DNA of 64,000 bases from Halomonas sp. KAO (GTDB taxonomy: Bacteria; Pseudomonadota; Gammaproteobacteria; Pseudomonadales; Halomonadaceae). Positions 26,555-35,668 of the stretch are shown here, piece by piece. Positions within the stretch are counted from its first letter, which is position 1. Every line of letters starts with the position of its first letter. The notes beneath the pieces are model-generated. The model made no database searches, was not told where the DNA came from, and saw nothing but the letters and a program-made list of their open reading frames with translations. Both the position numbers and the translations under genes were made by a program. The stretch covers positions 499,386 through 563,385 of the forward strand of contig NZ_JADNRL010000019.1 in NCBI RefSeq assembly GCF_015595025.1. Direction: 5' to 3'.

Positions 26555-28006
26555 TTAACACCGCAACAACCGCTGAATAGCGGACATATCAAGATACGCT
26601 TCCAGGGCATCGGCCAGGCGATCGAGCTCCTCCTGGCGATGACGCCCATAGTCGACCGCCCCCGCCTTGCCGACCAGTCCGCAACGCGCCAGCAGCGCCG
26701 CGCAGGCCTCGGGTCGGTCGAACAGGCCGTGCAGATAGGTGCCCAGCACCCGGCCATCGTCGCTCACCGCCCCGTCCGGGCGCCCCGCCAGCTCGCACAG
26801 GGGGCGCTCGAGCGCCGGCCCCGTGGTAACGCCGTTGTGAATCTCGTAGCCGGCGATCGGCACGCTCTCGGGCAGCAGGCGCCCGCTCACATTGCGCAGC
26901 TGCTTGCCGGCCACCAGGCGTGTCTCCATTTCGAGCAGGCCCAGTCCAACAGAGGAACCGGTCGGCCCCTCCAGGCCCTCGGGGTCATGGATGGCACGCC
27001 CCAGCATCTGGAAACCCCCGCAGATGCCCAGCACCCGTCCGCCATAGCGAAGGTGACGCTGAATAGCAGACTCCCAGCCCTGGCTGCGCAGCCAGGCGAG
27101 GTCGGCTCGAGTGCTCTTGCTGCCCGGCAGGATGATCAGGTCGGCCGACGGAATGGGCCGATCCGGCCCCACGAAGGTGAACGCCACCCGCGGGTGCAGC
27201 CGCAGCGGGTCGAAGTCGTTGTGATTGCTGATACGCGGCAGGGCCGGCACTACAACGCGCAGGGCCGGAACGCCCTCTTCTCGCCCAGCGCAACCGATAC
27301 TGTCTTCGGCATCGAGCAGCAGGCCATGCAGATAGGGCAGCGTGCCGAGCACTGGCTTGCCGGTATGCGCGGCGAGCCATTCGAGGCCCGGCTCCAGCAG
27401 GGCAGAGTCGCCACGAAAGCGGTTGATGATGAAGCCCTGGACACGCGCCCGCTCGCTGCCACTGAGCAGCTCCAGGGTACCCACCAACTGGGCGAAGACC
27501 CCACCCCGGTCGATATCGCCCACCAGCAAGACCGGGCAGTCGACCATCTCGGCGAAGCCCATGTTAGCGATATCGTTCTCGCGCAGATTGATCTCCGCCG
27601 GGCTCCCCGCTCCCTCGGCGATGATCACATCGTAGCGCTTCGACAACGCTTGCCAGGCGGCCAGAACGCTATGGCGCGCCTCTCGCTTGTAGGCGTGGTA
27701 ATCCAGCGCATCCATATGGCCATGCACCTGGCCACGCAGGATCACCTGGGCGCCGCGGTCGCTCTCCGGCTTCAGCAGCACCGGATTCATATCGCTATGG
27801 GGCTCGACGCCGGCCGCCAACGCCTGCAGCGCCGTGGAGCGGCCGATCTCGCCGCCATCCACCGTCACCGCGCTGTTGAGCGCCATGTTCTGCGGCTTGA
27901 ACGGGGCGACCGATACCCCTCGCCGATGAAGCGCCCGGCACAACGCCGCCACCACCGTACTCTTGCCCGCATCCGAGGTGGTGCCCTGGATCATCAGCGT
28001 GGGCAT
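26555..28006 (-). CDS. cobQ: Cobyric acid synthase (glutamine-hydrolysing)
   Basis: Amidates four side chains of adenosylcobyrinic acid diamide to give adenosylcobyric acid. 483 residues. The N-terminal dethiobiotin-synthetase-like domain has [18 protein letters not shown] and [13 protein letters not shown]; the C-terminal class I glutamine amidotransferase domain has the nucleophile in [12 protein letters not shown] and the His of EIHNG. The frame begins with the ATG at 28006, overlapping bluB by 13 bases. Without ring-synthesis genes here, it fits reamidating scavenged cobyrate after CbiZ cleavage. Confidence 0.95.
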   Translation of the reverse strand: MPTLMIQGTTSDAGKSTVVAALCRALHRRGVSVAPFKPQNMALNSAVTVDGGEIGRSTALQALAAGVEPHSDMNPVLLKPESDRGAQVILRGQVHGHMDALDYHAYKREARHSVLAAWQALSKRYDVIIAEGAGSPAEINLRENDIANMGFAEMVDCPVLLVGDIDRGGVFAQLVGTLELLSGSERARVQGFIINRFRGDSALLEPGLEWLAAHTGKPVLGTLPYLHGLLLDAEDSIGCAGREEGVPALRVVVPALPRISNHNDFDPLRLHPRVAFTFVGPDRPIPSADLIILPGSKSTRADLAWLRSQGWESAIQRHLRYGGRVLGICGGFQMLGRAIHDPEGLEGPTGSSVGLGLLEMETRLVAGKQLRNVSGRLLPESVPIAGYEIHNGVTTGPALERPLCELAGRPDGAVSDDGRVLGTYLHGLFDRPEACAALLARCGLVGKAGAVDYGRHRQEELDRLADALEAYLDMSAIQRLLRC

Positions 28007-28704
28007 GAATCCCCCAAGGCCTGGCGAAGTTCGTCATCGCTGACCCCTTCCCCCCAACCGTTGGCATGCACCAGCTCGGCCAGCGGCAGCCGTTGCCGCC
28101 AGCCCTTGCGGGCCAGTTCCGGTTCATCCAGAAACTCACTGACATAGCCGATACATAGATAGGCGAGTGGGTAGACATGCTCCGGCAGGCCCAGCACCGT
28201 GGCCAGCTCCTCCTGGTCGAGGATACTGACCCAACCCACGCCGATACCCTCGGCACGCGCGGCCAGCCAGAGGTTCTGGACCGCCAGGCAGGTGCTGAAC
28301 AGGTCCATCTCGACAACACTGGTACGGCCCAGTACCGGGCCACCCCCGCGACTACGATCGCAGGTAATACAGAGATTGAGGGGGCTCTCGAGGATCCCTT
28401 CAAGCTTCAGGCTGCGGTAGTGCTGCTGGCGCTCTCCGGAAAACTGTCGCGCCCCCTTTTCGTTCTCTCGGGTGAAGATGCCATGTACCTGCCGGCGCAC
28501 CTCGATGCTGTCGATCACCAGGAAATCCCAGGGCTGCATGAAGCCCACCGAGGGGGCGTGATGGGCCGCTTCCAGCAGTCGACCCAGGACCCGCGGCGGC
28601 ACCGGGTCCGGCAGAAACTGCGAACGCACGTCCCGGCGCTCATGGATGGCCCGATAGAGACCCGCCTTCTCCGCCTCGGAGAAGGGCATATTGGGGTTGT
28701 GCAT
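27994..28704 (-). CDS. bluB: 5,6-dimethylbenzimidazole synthase
   Basis: Oxygen-dependent destruction of reduced FMN to form 5,6-dimethylbenzimidazole, the lower ligand of cobalamin. 236 residues of nitroreductase-like fold with the BluB pattern [25 protein letters not shown], the [13 protein letters not shown] loop, and [15 protein letters not shown]. The ATG at 28704 follows GAGGAG. It supplies the base that CobT activates. Confidence 0.94.
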   Translation of the reverse strand: MHNPNMPFSEAEKAGLYRAIHERRDVRSQFLPDPVPPRVLGRLLEAAHHAPSVGFMQPWDFLVIDSIEVRRQVHGIFTRENEKGARQFSGERQQHYRSLKLEGILESPLNLCITCDRSRGGGPVLGRTSVVEMDLFSTCLAVQNLWLAARAEGIGVGWVSILDQEELATVLGLPEHVYPLAYLCIGYVSEFLDEPELARKGWRQRLPLAELVHANGWGEGVSDDELRQALGDSCPR

Positions 28705-28835
28705 GCTTCACTCCTCTTCGCCTATCCCGCACAGACGATATTGAGCACATTGATCAGGGTCGAGTAATGACTGTTATCGACGACAGATGATGGGGGATCA
28801 GACGCCACGCGCCTCGCCGCGCCCCTGGAGGTCGG

Positions 28836-29624
28836 TCATGTTCCGCTCACCGGTACGAAGACAGGGGCTCCATCGATCTCCGCACTCGCCAGGCGCTGAC
28901 CATAGAGGCGCTCCAGCGCCTCGGGAACCAGCATCTCCTGCGCCGGCCCCCAGCACGCTCGCCCATCCGGGTAGAGCAGCAACAGATGGTCGCACCAGCG
29001 TGCGGCCAGGTTGAGATCATGCAGGCACATCATCACCGAACGCCCTTCGTCGGCCAGCTCGTTGAGCAGGGCCATTACCGCCGTCTGATGATGCAGGTCG
29101 AGGTGATTGGTGGGCTCATCGGCGAGCCAGATCGCCGGTGCCTGGGTCAGCACCGTGGCGATGGCCAATCGCTGACGCTCGCCCCCCGAGAGGGTGCTCA
29201 CCAGGCGCTCGGCCAGATGGGCCACATCGAGCCGTTCGAGTGCCGCCGCGGCCAGGCGGAGATCCTCGCCATCCTCCATCTGCCAGGGCGAAAGCCAGGG
29301 GTGGCGGCCGATCAGCGCCGTCTCAAGCACCGTGGATGGAAAGCCGTCGTGGCGCTCCTGAAACACCAGCCCCAGCCGCCTGGCCACCTCACGACGACGC
29401 AGCGAGGCAAGCGGCGTATCCCCCAGAAGCACCTCACCGACGCGAGGCGGGCGCAGCCCCGCCAGGGTATGCAGCAAAGTGGTCTTGCCGGCGCCATTGG
29501 GCCCCAGCACGCCCCAGACCTGTCCCGGCTCGACCTCGAGATCAAGAGCGTCACCGTCGACTCGCCCCGGCACATCGATCACCAGATGGCGGACCACCAG
29601 CGGCGGTGTCACTGGATCAACCAT
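28836..29624 (-). CDS. btuD: Vitamin B12 ABC transporter ATPase
   Basis: ATP-binding subunit driving cobalamin import through BtuC. 262 residues with Walker A LGPNGAGKTTLL, the signature LSGGERQRLAIA, and Walker B IWLADEPTNHLD. Its start touches the BtuC stop (TGATG), so the btuBFCD genes form one transcript. A 131-bp gap without an obvious terminator separates it from bluB. Confidence 0.93.
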   Translation of the reverse strand: MVDPVTPPLVVRHLVIDVPGRVDGDALDLEVEPGQVWGVLGPNGAGKTTLLHTLAGLRPPRVGEVLLGDTPLASLRRREVARRLGLVFQERHDGFPSTVLETALIGRHPWLSPWQMEDGEDLRLAAAALERLDVAHLAERLVSTLSGGERQRLAIATVLTQAPAIWLADEPTNHLDLHHQTAVMALLNELADEGRSVMMCLHDLNLAARWCDHLLLLYPDGRACWGPAQEMLVPEALERLYGQRLASAEIDGAPVFVPVSGT

Positions 29625-30592
29625 CAGGAGCCTCGATAGAGCAGGTAGAGGAAGGTGGGAACGCCGAGCAGCGCGGTGATCACCCCCACCGGCAGCTGCT
29701 CCGGTGCGATCACGGTGCGGGCAAGGGTATCGGCGACCAGCAACAGGGTGCCCCCCGCCAGCGCACAGGCAGGCAGGATCAGGCGCTGATCATTACCCAG
29801 CGCCAGGCGCAGCATATGCGGCACTACAAGGCCGACGAAGCCGATGCTGCCGGCACCGGTCACCGCCGCCGCCGTCAACAGGCTCGCCGTCAGGTAGAGC
29901 CCCCACTCAAGGCGTCGCACCGCCACCCCCAGGGCGGCGGCCTGCAAGGGGCCCCGCGCCAGGACATTGAGGTGGCGCCCCAGGGGCACCACCAGCAGGC
30001 AGGCGCCCAGCAGCAGCGCCAGCAGCGGCCAGGGCGTGCCGGCATGAGCGAGATCACCCATCAGCCAGTAGAGCATGCCAGGCAGGCGTTCGACGGGGCT
30101 GACCGAGAGCATCAGTGTGATCACCGCCCCCCAGCCGGCCGCCACCACCACGCCGGTCAGCAGTAGCCTTGAAGGTGTCCAGCCGCCACGACCATGGGCC
30201 AGGCCGAAAACCAGCAGAGTCGAGATCAGGGCTCCCACGAAGGCGGAACCCGAGATCAACAGTCCCCCCACGCCCGCCAGCATGGCCATCAGCGCCCCCA
30301 CCGCGGCCCCTCCGGAGAGCCCCAGCACATAAGGATCGGCGAGAGGGTTGCGTAGCAGCACCTGCATCAGCGCCCCGGCCACGGCGAGCAGCCCGCCGAC
30401 CGCAAAGGCGGCGAGCGAGCGGGGCAGGCGCAACTCGAGGATCAGGGTACGCGCAAGCCCTTCGCCACGCCCGCTCAGGGCCGCCAGGATCTCGCCGGGT
30501 GGCAGCGTTACGCTACCCAGCGCCACGGAGAGCACCAGCGCGGCCAGGGCGGCGAGGGTCAGCAACCCCAGGGGGCGAAGCAGGGCGATCAC
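29624..30592 (-). CDS. btuC: Vitamin B12 ABC transporter permease
   Basis: Inner-membrane channel of the FecCD type. 322 residues, mostly hydrophobic, with about ten membrane helices. It shows LRLPRSLAAFAVGGLLAVAG, QVLLRNPLADPYVLGLSGGA and the conserved FVGLVVPHMLR loop that contacts the ATPase. It overlaps BtuF by four bases. B12 is inferred from the neighbours, since iron-siderophore permeases look the same. Confidence 0.92.
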   Translation of the reverse strand: MIALLRPLGLLTLAALAALVLSVALGSVTLPPGEILAALSGRGEGLARTLILELRLPRSLAAFAVGGLLAVAGALMQVLLRNPLADPYVLGLSGGAAVGALMAMLAGVGGLLISGSAFVGALISTLLVFGLAHGRGGWTPSRLLLTGVVVAAGWGAVITLMLSVSPVERLPGMLYWLMGDLAHAGTPWPLLALLLGACLLVVPLGRHLNVLARGPLQAAALGVAVRRLEWGLYLTASLLTAAAVTGAGSIGFVGLVVPHMLRLALGNDQRLILPACALAGGTLLLVADTLARTVIAPEQLPVGVITALLGVPTFLYLLYRGS

Positions 30593-31515
30593 TGCTGATG
30601 CCCTCCGCGCCGCGCCCTGGCCTGGTCGAGCCGTTCACAGACCATGCTGGTGCCTTCCAGGAGACGGGGCGTCGGACGCTGGATCAGCGAGGGCGGCACG
30701 AAGAAGAGATTGTCCTGGGCAACCGCCGTGAGTGATGGATAGCCTCGCCAGTGTGCCAGCCAGTCTCGGTTATCCTCCCCCCTGCCACCGGCGAGAATCA
30801 CCTCGGGGTTCGCCGCCAGTAGTGCCTCCTCATCGAGTCGGGGCGCCAGGCGCTCGAGCTCGCCGAAGACATTGATACCACCACACAGCTGCAGCACCTG
30901 ACCGATCCAGTGCCTGTCGTTGATGGTCATCAGTGGCTGGTCCCAGACCTGGTAGAAGACCGAGACCGGCTCGGCCTGAGCATGGCGCTCGGCCAGCGAG
31001 GCTATCTCCCGGCGGAAACGCTCGGCCTCTGCCTCGCCCGCTTCCCGGGTATCGGCGAAGCGGGCCAACTGCTCGATCGTGGCACTTATTTCGTCGAAGT
31101 TGCGTGGTTCGATATAGAACACCGCCATGCCCAACGCCTCCAGGCGCTCGAGCTGCTCGGCGGGGTTGCCGGTGACCCAGCCGATCACCAGGTCAGGAGT
31201 GAGCGCCAGCAGGCGCTCCAGATCGAGGCGGTTATGACTGCCGACTCGAGGAATCTTGAGGGCCTCGGGCGGATAGTCACTGTACTCGACCGCCGCCACC
31301 ACCCGCTCACCCGCGCCGGCGGCGAAGGCGAGCTCGGTGGCACCCGGTGACAGCGCGGCGATGCGCGAGGCGGGCCGCTCCAGGCACACCTCGCGATCCA
31401 GGGCATCGACCGCGCATATTTCGGCCCGGGCCTGCGCCGCCACCAGGGGCAGCAGCGCGAGGCTGGCCAACACAAGACCGGCCAGCAATAGCCGAGAGAG
31501 CCGTCTGGTTATCAC
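30589..31515 (-). CDS. btuF: Cobalamin-binding periplasmic protein
   Basis: Periplasmic receptor that hands cobalamin to BtuCD. 308 residues with an N-terminal signal peptide (to about VAAQARA). It has the BtuF-type fold markers RIAALSPGATELAFAAGAG, ALKIPRVGSHNRLDLERLLA and the segment PDLVIGWVTGNP, with a conserved LCGGINVFGELE stretch. It overlaps the btuB stop by four bases, which supports co-expression under the riboswitch. Confidence 0.9.
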   Translation of the reverse strand: MITRRLSRLLLAGLVLASLALLPLVAAQARAEICAVDALDREVCLERPASRIAALSPGATELAFAAGAGERVVAAVEYSDYPPEALKIPRVGSHNRLDLERLLALTPDLVIGWVTGNPAEQLERLEALGMAVFYIEPRNFDEISATIEQLARFADTREAGEAEAERFRREIASLAERHAQAEPVSVFYQVWDQPLMTINDRHWIGQVLQLCGGINVFGELERLAPRLDEEALLAANPEVILAGGRGEDNRDWLAHWRGYPSLTAVAQDNLFFVPPSLIQRPTPRLLEGTSMVCERLDQARARRGGHQQ

Positions 31516-33353
31516 GGTCCGAAGTGCACGCTCAGGAAGGCCGCACGACCGGCATTGATATAGTCATCTCCGTCGAAGAACTTGGCCGTGGTGTACTCCT
31601 TGTCCAGGGCGTTCTCGAGCGTCACGCGAGCCGACCACATCGGGGCAAACGCCCAACCAGCACGTAGATTGACGATGCCGTAGCCAGGCAGACGAACATC
31701 GTTGCCGGCGTCGTTATAACGGTGGTTCTGCGCGATCCAGGAGCCCCCGAGTGTCCAGTCGCCCAACTCGCGATCGACATCGAAACGTAGGCTCTGGCTG
31801 GCACGCCGCTGTAATCGATTGCCTGCATTGTCGCCACTGCGATTTTCAGGGTCGGTATAGGTCAGCGCCGCTGCCAGGGTCCAATCGTCAATCTCGGCTC
31901 CAGCAGCCAGTTCGATACCTCGAATACGCGCTTTGGCAACGTTCTGTGGCGTGTCGACCCAACCATCTCCCGTTGTGTCAACGTTGATGATCAAGTCATC
32001 GATATCGGTCTGATAGGCCACCAGATCCCAGAAGAGGGTTCGGTACTGACCACGGATACCCAGCTCGAGCGCCTCTGAAGTCTCCGCATTCAAGTGCGGG
32101 TTGCTGAAGCTGGGGAAATAGAGTTCATTGAAGCTTGGCGCCTTGAAGGCCGTGCCGTAACTGGCACGCAGCGTATGGTGGCGGTCGAGATCGTAACCCA
32201 GCGCCAGGCTGCCCGTGACCTCCTCACCGAAGGCCTGGTTATCGTCGTAGCGCAGGCTTGCCTGGACGGCGACAGGAGAGAAATCGAGCAGGCCTTGGGC
32301 GAAGACGGCGGCATTATCACGACTTGTCTCGTCGTAGACGTTCGTGCTGCTGATACTGTCTTCGCTATATTCGGCTCCGGCCACCAGCTCATGAACACCG
32401 ACGCCAAAGGTATTTTCCCACCGTGCCGTCCGGGTCTGGGTATCGAAGACGGAAAAGCCGAAGGCGTCGAGCGTATCGCTCTCATCCCGTGACTCACTCA
32501 AGGTCAGGCGGCTGCGCCACGTTTCGCTGACAGGAATCTCGCCGTAGACCCCGGCCACCTGCTGGACGAAGTCGGTCTCGCCGCCGTCGAACTCGGTATT
32601 GCCCCTTGCCCGCAGCGCCAGCACCCCCACCTCGGCGTCGCTTTCGAAGGTATGCGAGAGCCGAGCCAGGCCGGTGGTATTGTCGAAGCCCTTGTCGTCG
32701 CCGTCGCGGCGAACCGGCGCACCCTCGGTGTCGAAGCGGCTGGCGGCGAAATGGTATCGCGTGCCACCCTCGGCACCGGAGAGGCTGGCGCTGTAGCGCT
32801 GGGTATCGAAGGAGCCGCCGCCGAAGGAGATGCGCGGTGTCGCCCCGCCCTCTTCACCCTCGGGCGTAAACAGCTGAATCACCCCACCCATGGCATCGGC
32901 GCCATACAGGCTACCGCGGGGGCCGCGCACAATCTCGGCTCGCTCGAACATGCGCGGATCGAGAAATTCCCAGGCCGGAGCACCTGTTGTCGCCGAACGC
33001 AGGCGAATACCATCGATCATCAGCAGGCTTTGATTGCTGGACGTGCCACGAATGTAGATGCTGCTGCTCTTGCCGAAGCTGCCACTGGTATTAACGTCCA
33101 CTCCCGGCTGGCCGCGGAAGAGATCGGTCAGGCTGGCGGGGTCCTGGCGACGCAGGGTAGCCTCATCCAGAAGCGTCACCGAGGCGAGGCTCTCGTCGGC
33201 GGTGCGCGGCGCCAGGGCCGCTGTGACCACCATGGGGTTGAGTACCTGAGTCTCGCCGGTGTCGGCGGTCTGGGCGTCAGCGGCCTGCACAGCCAAGGGG
33301 AGTGCGGCCAGTGCGAAGGTCGCCAGGCCACGGGTTGCGTGTGTCGTGTTCAT
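31512..33353 (-). CDS. btuB: TonB-dependent vitamin B12 outer membrane receptor
   Basis: Imports cobalamin and related corrinoids across the outer membrane using TonB energy. 613 residues: signal peptide to about 24, a TonB-box-like TQVLNPMVVTA, a plug domain with FRGQPGVDVNTSGSFGKSSS, IYIRGTSSNQSLLMIDGIR and the ERAEIVRGPRGSLYGADAMG block, then a 22-strand barrel ending in VHFGP. It is preceded by a cobalamin riboswitch. AAGGGACAG is the ribosome site. Confidence 0.93.
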   Translation of the reverse strand: MNTTHATRGLATFALAALPLAVQAADAQTADTGETQVLNPMVVTAALAPRTADESLASVTLLDEATLRRQDPASLTDLFRGQPGVDVNTSGSFGKSSSIYIRGTSSNQSLLMIDGIRLRSATTGAPAWEFLDPRMFERAEIVRGPRGSLYGADAMGGVIQLFTPEGEEGGATPRISFGGGSFDTQRYSASLSGAEGGTRYHFAASRFDTEGAPVRRDGDDKGFDNTTGLARLSHTFESDAEVGVLALRARGNTEFDGGETDFVQQVAGVYGEIPVSETWRSRLTLSESRDESDTLDAFGFSVFDTQTRTARWENTFGVGVHELVAGAEYSEDSISSTNVYDETSRDNAAVFAQGLLDFSPVAVQASLRYDDNQAFGEEVTGSLALGYDLDRHHTLRASYGTAFKAPSFNELYFPSFSNPHLNAETSEALELGIRGQYRTLFWDLVAYQTDIDDLIINVDTTGDGWVDTPQNVAKARIRGIELAAGAEIDDWTLAAALTYTDPENRSGDNAGNRLQRRASQSLRFDVDRELGDWTLGGSWIAQNHRYNDAGNDVRLPGYGIVNLRAGWAFAPMWSARVTLENALDKEYTTAKFFDGDDYINAGRAAFLSVHFGP

Positions 33354-33504
33354 TTCTGTCCCTTGCTCACCGTACTCACCCGCACGGTGTCATACTGCTT
33401 TTTTAGGGCCGGTGCAGAGGGACGGAAGGTAGGGAGACGGCGAGGAAGCGTGCGGTCGATGCCCTGCCTGTTGACCACCCTCCGCGGTCCGGCATGCGCT
33501 CTCG

Positions 33505-33703
33505 GGCCGGTCTCCGGACTGACGAGCGAGGGGCTGGCGTGATGCCAACGACCCTGCAGAACCGTCGCCTTCCCATGCCGATTGGCACAGTGGCATACCC
33601 TTGAGGGTAGTGACGGTTCTTGACTCGATCACCGTTGCGGGGGCAGCGTCGGAATGGACCGACTTCCCGTTTACCTGGCGGCATTCACTCCGCCAGCACC
33701 TGA
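33505..33703 (-). promoter_or_regulatory. Cobalamin riboswitch upstream of btuB
   Basis: On the minus strand this region contains, in order, a GGTGC start (about 33700), ACGGGAAGTCGGT, TTCCGAC, the diagnostic core GCTGCCCCCGCAACGGTGAT (33648-33629), a peripheral hairpin region, and the B12-box AGTCCGGAGACCGGCC (33520-33505). The peripheral part includes an AGAACCGTC/GACGGTTCT long stem. It lies about 150 bases before the btuB start, where it probably represses btuBFCD when adenosylcobalamin is plentiful. Confidence 0.95.
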
Positions 33704-33786
33704 GAGTGCGCGTAAGCTACCAATCCCCATGGGAAGCGTCAACGCGGCGTCGACGCCTTGCAGGGCTATCGCAGTTACCGAGCCAA

Positions 33787-33928
33787 GGGGCGCTGGGGAC
33801 AAGCCGAAGAGGGGGTCCTACGCCAGGGAAGGCGTCGGTAGCGCCCATGGAGGGGTTCATAGCGCCCCCTCGTAGGTTTGTCGCCAGATCAGCCCCGAGC
33901 TATCGAGCAGCCAAGCTATCTGCGATAG
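33787..33928. repeat. Structured intergenic repeat, copy B
   Basis: A GGGGCGCTGGGGACAAGCCG start, a hairpin ACGCC (33820-33824)/GGCGT (33831-33835), the GAGGGGG (33809-33815)/CCCCCTC (33865-33871) stem around it, and a GTCGCCAGATCAGCCCCGAG end. The tail after 33900 also matches copy A. It lies between the cob operon and the btuB leader, where it could end or slow the upstream transcript. The rest of the 595-bp gap is the riboswitch and btuB leader. Confidence 0.85.
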
Positions 33929-33948
33929 CCCTGCTACACATTGGGCAG

Positions 33949-34380
33949 CTACTGAGCAAGATCCAGTCGTCTGGCCAGCCCATGGCGCACATACCACACC
34001 GCCGAGCAGCGTGACGCGACCTCCTGGACCAGCCAGCCATTGAGATCCCGCAGCCGGCGAGCTTCGGGCGCCATCGGCACGATGCCGCGCCCCATCTCGT
34101 CGAGAATCAGTACAACCTCCAGCCCCCGGGTCTCCTGCGCCGCCAGTGCCTCCAGCATGGCACGCCAGCTTGCCCGTACGCCGTCGTCATCAACCTCGGC
34201 CTGGGCGGCGGTAAGCCAGCCGGCCCAGCCTGTGACCACCAGGGTCGCACCTTCAGGCAGGTCGCCGAGCCAGTCCGCCACACCCTCCCCCGGGTTCAGC
34301 CGCTCCCAGTGCGCCGCCGGAAAGCGCTTGCTGACTAGTTCGCGTCGCCCTGAACAGGCACCGCCGATGAAGCACTGCAT
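33949..34380 (-). CDS. Second, degenerate CobU-like protein
   Basis: A 143-residue protein resembling the adenosylcobinamide kinase/guanylyltransferase CobU but shortened. Its start is MQCFIGGACSGRRE: the P-loop lysine and following Ser/Thr of GGxxSGKS are both Arg (SGRR, residues 10-13). It keeps LVVTGWAGWL and VVLILDEMGRGIVPMAPEAR, the CobU block that reads VSNDLNEALPPADAE in the real enzyme here. A full CobU is 1.3 kb upstream in the same operon. It overlaps cobC by 46 bases. ATP binding is doubtful; its role is unknown. Confidence 0.65.
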   Translation of the reverse strand: MQCFIGGACSGRRELVSKRFPAAHWERLNPGEGVADWLGDLPEGATLVVTGWAGWLTAAQAEVDDDGVRASWRAMLEALAAQETRGLEVVLILDEMGRGIVPMAPEARRLRDLNGWLVQEVASRCSAVWYVRHGLARRLDLAQ

Positions 34381-34961
34381 CTCCAGCCTCCCTCCTGGTG
34401 GGTAAACGTGAAATGACGCCCCTGGGCCTGGCCCACCACGCCCTCCCAGAAGTCGACGGCCTCCAGACGACGGCGCAGCTCGCGAATCACGCCACCGTGG
34501 CTTACCGCCAACACGCACTGTCGTTCACCTGACTGTGCAAGCACACCCTCCAGCCAGGCAGAGAGCCTGCCCCAGAGTGCATCGGCCGACTCACCGCCGG
34601 GGGGTGCCTGCATGCCGGCGCTATCGATCCAGGCCCGATAGTGCGGATCGTCCTTGAGCTCGTCCCAGGTGCGGCCTTCGTACTCGCCGAAGTCGAGTTC
34701 GCGCAGGCGCGGGTCAAACAGCGCCGAGGCGTCGCGGCCCGGCTGAACATGGGCCAGCGTCTGTCGGCAGCGGGCCAGGTCACTGCAGTGGATGGCATCG
34801 AACTCGATGCCCGCCAGATGCTCGCGCAACCACTCCATGCCTGGCACGGCATCGGGCAGCAGCAGCGGAATGTCGCGCTGCCCCTGGTAGCGTCGTTCGA
34901 GATTCCAGCGCGTCACGCCATGCCGAACCACCACCAGCTCCAGGCGGCGAGCAGCAGCCAT
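34335..34961 (-). CDS. cobC: Alpha-ribazole phosphatase (histidine phosphatase)
   Basis: Removes the 5' phosphate from alpha-ribazole phosphate or from cobalamin phosphate late in assembly. 208 residues with VVVRHGVTRWNLERRYQGQRD, LRELDFGEYEGRTWDEL and the second histidine in AVSHGGVIRELRR. The ATG at 34961 follows GGAGGA, overlapping cobS by 49 bases. Gene names in this cluster follow Salmonella usage, where CobC is the phosphatase. Confidence 0.88.
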   Translation of the reverse strand: MAAARRLELVVVRHGVTRWNLERRYQGQRDIPLLLPDAVPGMEWLREHLAGIEFDAIHCSDLARCRQTLAHVQPGRDASALFDPRLRELDFGEYEGRTWDELKDDPHYRAWIDSAGMQAPPGGESADALWGRLSAWLEGVLAQSGERQCVLAVSHGGVIRELRRRLEAVDFWEGVVGQAQGRHFTFTHQEGGWRCSASSAVPVQGDAN

Positions 34962-35668
34962 AGTTCTCCTCCCTCGATGGCGGCACCCACGATATCGCCG
35001 TTGATGCCGGAAAAGGCCCTGACCATGAACAGGCCATAGAGGCATAGAAAGAGCAGCAGAGCCCCCAGCAGCCAGGCGCCGCCGGGCACGAAGCCGAAGA
35101 TGGCCAGCAACGGCAGCAGCGACAGCGCCAGGTCGCGATGCCCCAGGTGTTGCCGCCAGGTCCAGGCCAACCCTTCCCGCCGTGCCAGGGGCGCCAGGCG
35201 CAACAGCACCAGGGCGCCGAAGCGCGCCAGGGCCGGCAGTGCCACCCATAGCCAGGGGCTGACCCCGGCGTCGAGCAGCGCCCACAGCAGTACCCCCTTC
35301 CAGGCCAGCAGGAAGACGAGGGCGAGAATGGCGAAGCTGCCCACCTGACTATCCTTCATGATCGCCCAGCGCCGCTCCAGGGGCGCATTGCTGCCCAGTG
35401 CATCGGCCAGATCCATGACCCCATCGAGGTGTAGCCCCCCGCTGAGGGCCACCCACAGGCTGAGCAGGGTCAGCGTCAGCAGCGGGGTGGGAAGCCCCAT
35501 CCCGAGAGCGGCCACGACCGCCAGGGCGGCGCCGATCAGCAGACCCACCAGGGGATAGCAGCGCAACGCCCAGCGACAGGTGCCGGCATGCCACGGGCAG
35601 GCAACAGGCAGAGGAATTCGAGTCAGAAACTGCAGGGCCAGCACCAGCCCATGGAGGGCCTCCTTCAT
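34913..35668 (-). CDS. cobS: Adenosylcobinamide-GDP ribazoletransferase
   Basis: Integral membrane enzyme that joins alpha-ribazole to adenosylcobinamide-GDP, forming cobalamin. 251 residues, largely membrane helices. It has the CobS markers LQFLTRIPLP, FYPLVGLLIG-like (CYPLVGLLIG), GGLHLDGVMDLADALGS with the metal-binding Asp residues, and RRWAIMKDSQVGSFAI. It overlaps cobU by four bases (ATGA). Confidence 0.95.
   Translation of the reverse strand: MKEALHGLVLALQFLTRIPLPVACPWHAGTCRWALRCYPLVGLLIGAALAVVAALGMGLPTPLLTLTLLSLWVALSGGLHLDGVMDLADALGSNAPLERRWAIMKDSQVGSFAILALVFLLAWKGVLLWALLDAGVSPWLWVALPALARFGALVLLRLAPLARREGLAWTWRQHLGHRDLALSLLPLLAIFGFVPGGAWLLGALLLFLCLYGLFMVRAFSGINGDIVGAAIEGGELWLLLAAWSWWWFGMA

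Noticed and set aside
26195..28147. 650-codon plus-strand frame across the outer-membrane-like gene and cobQ
   Set aside because: Spans two convergent genes, composition is that of an antisense shadow; cobQ motifs are certain on the other strand.
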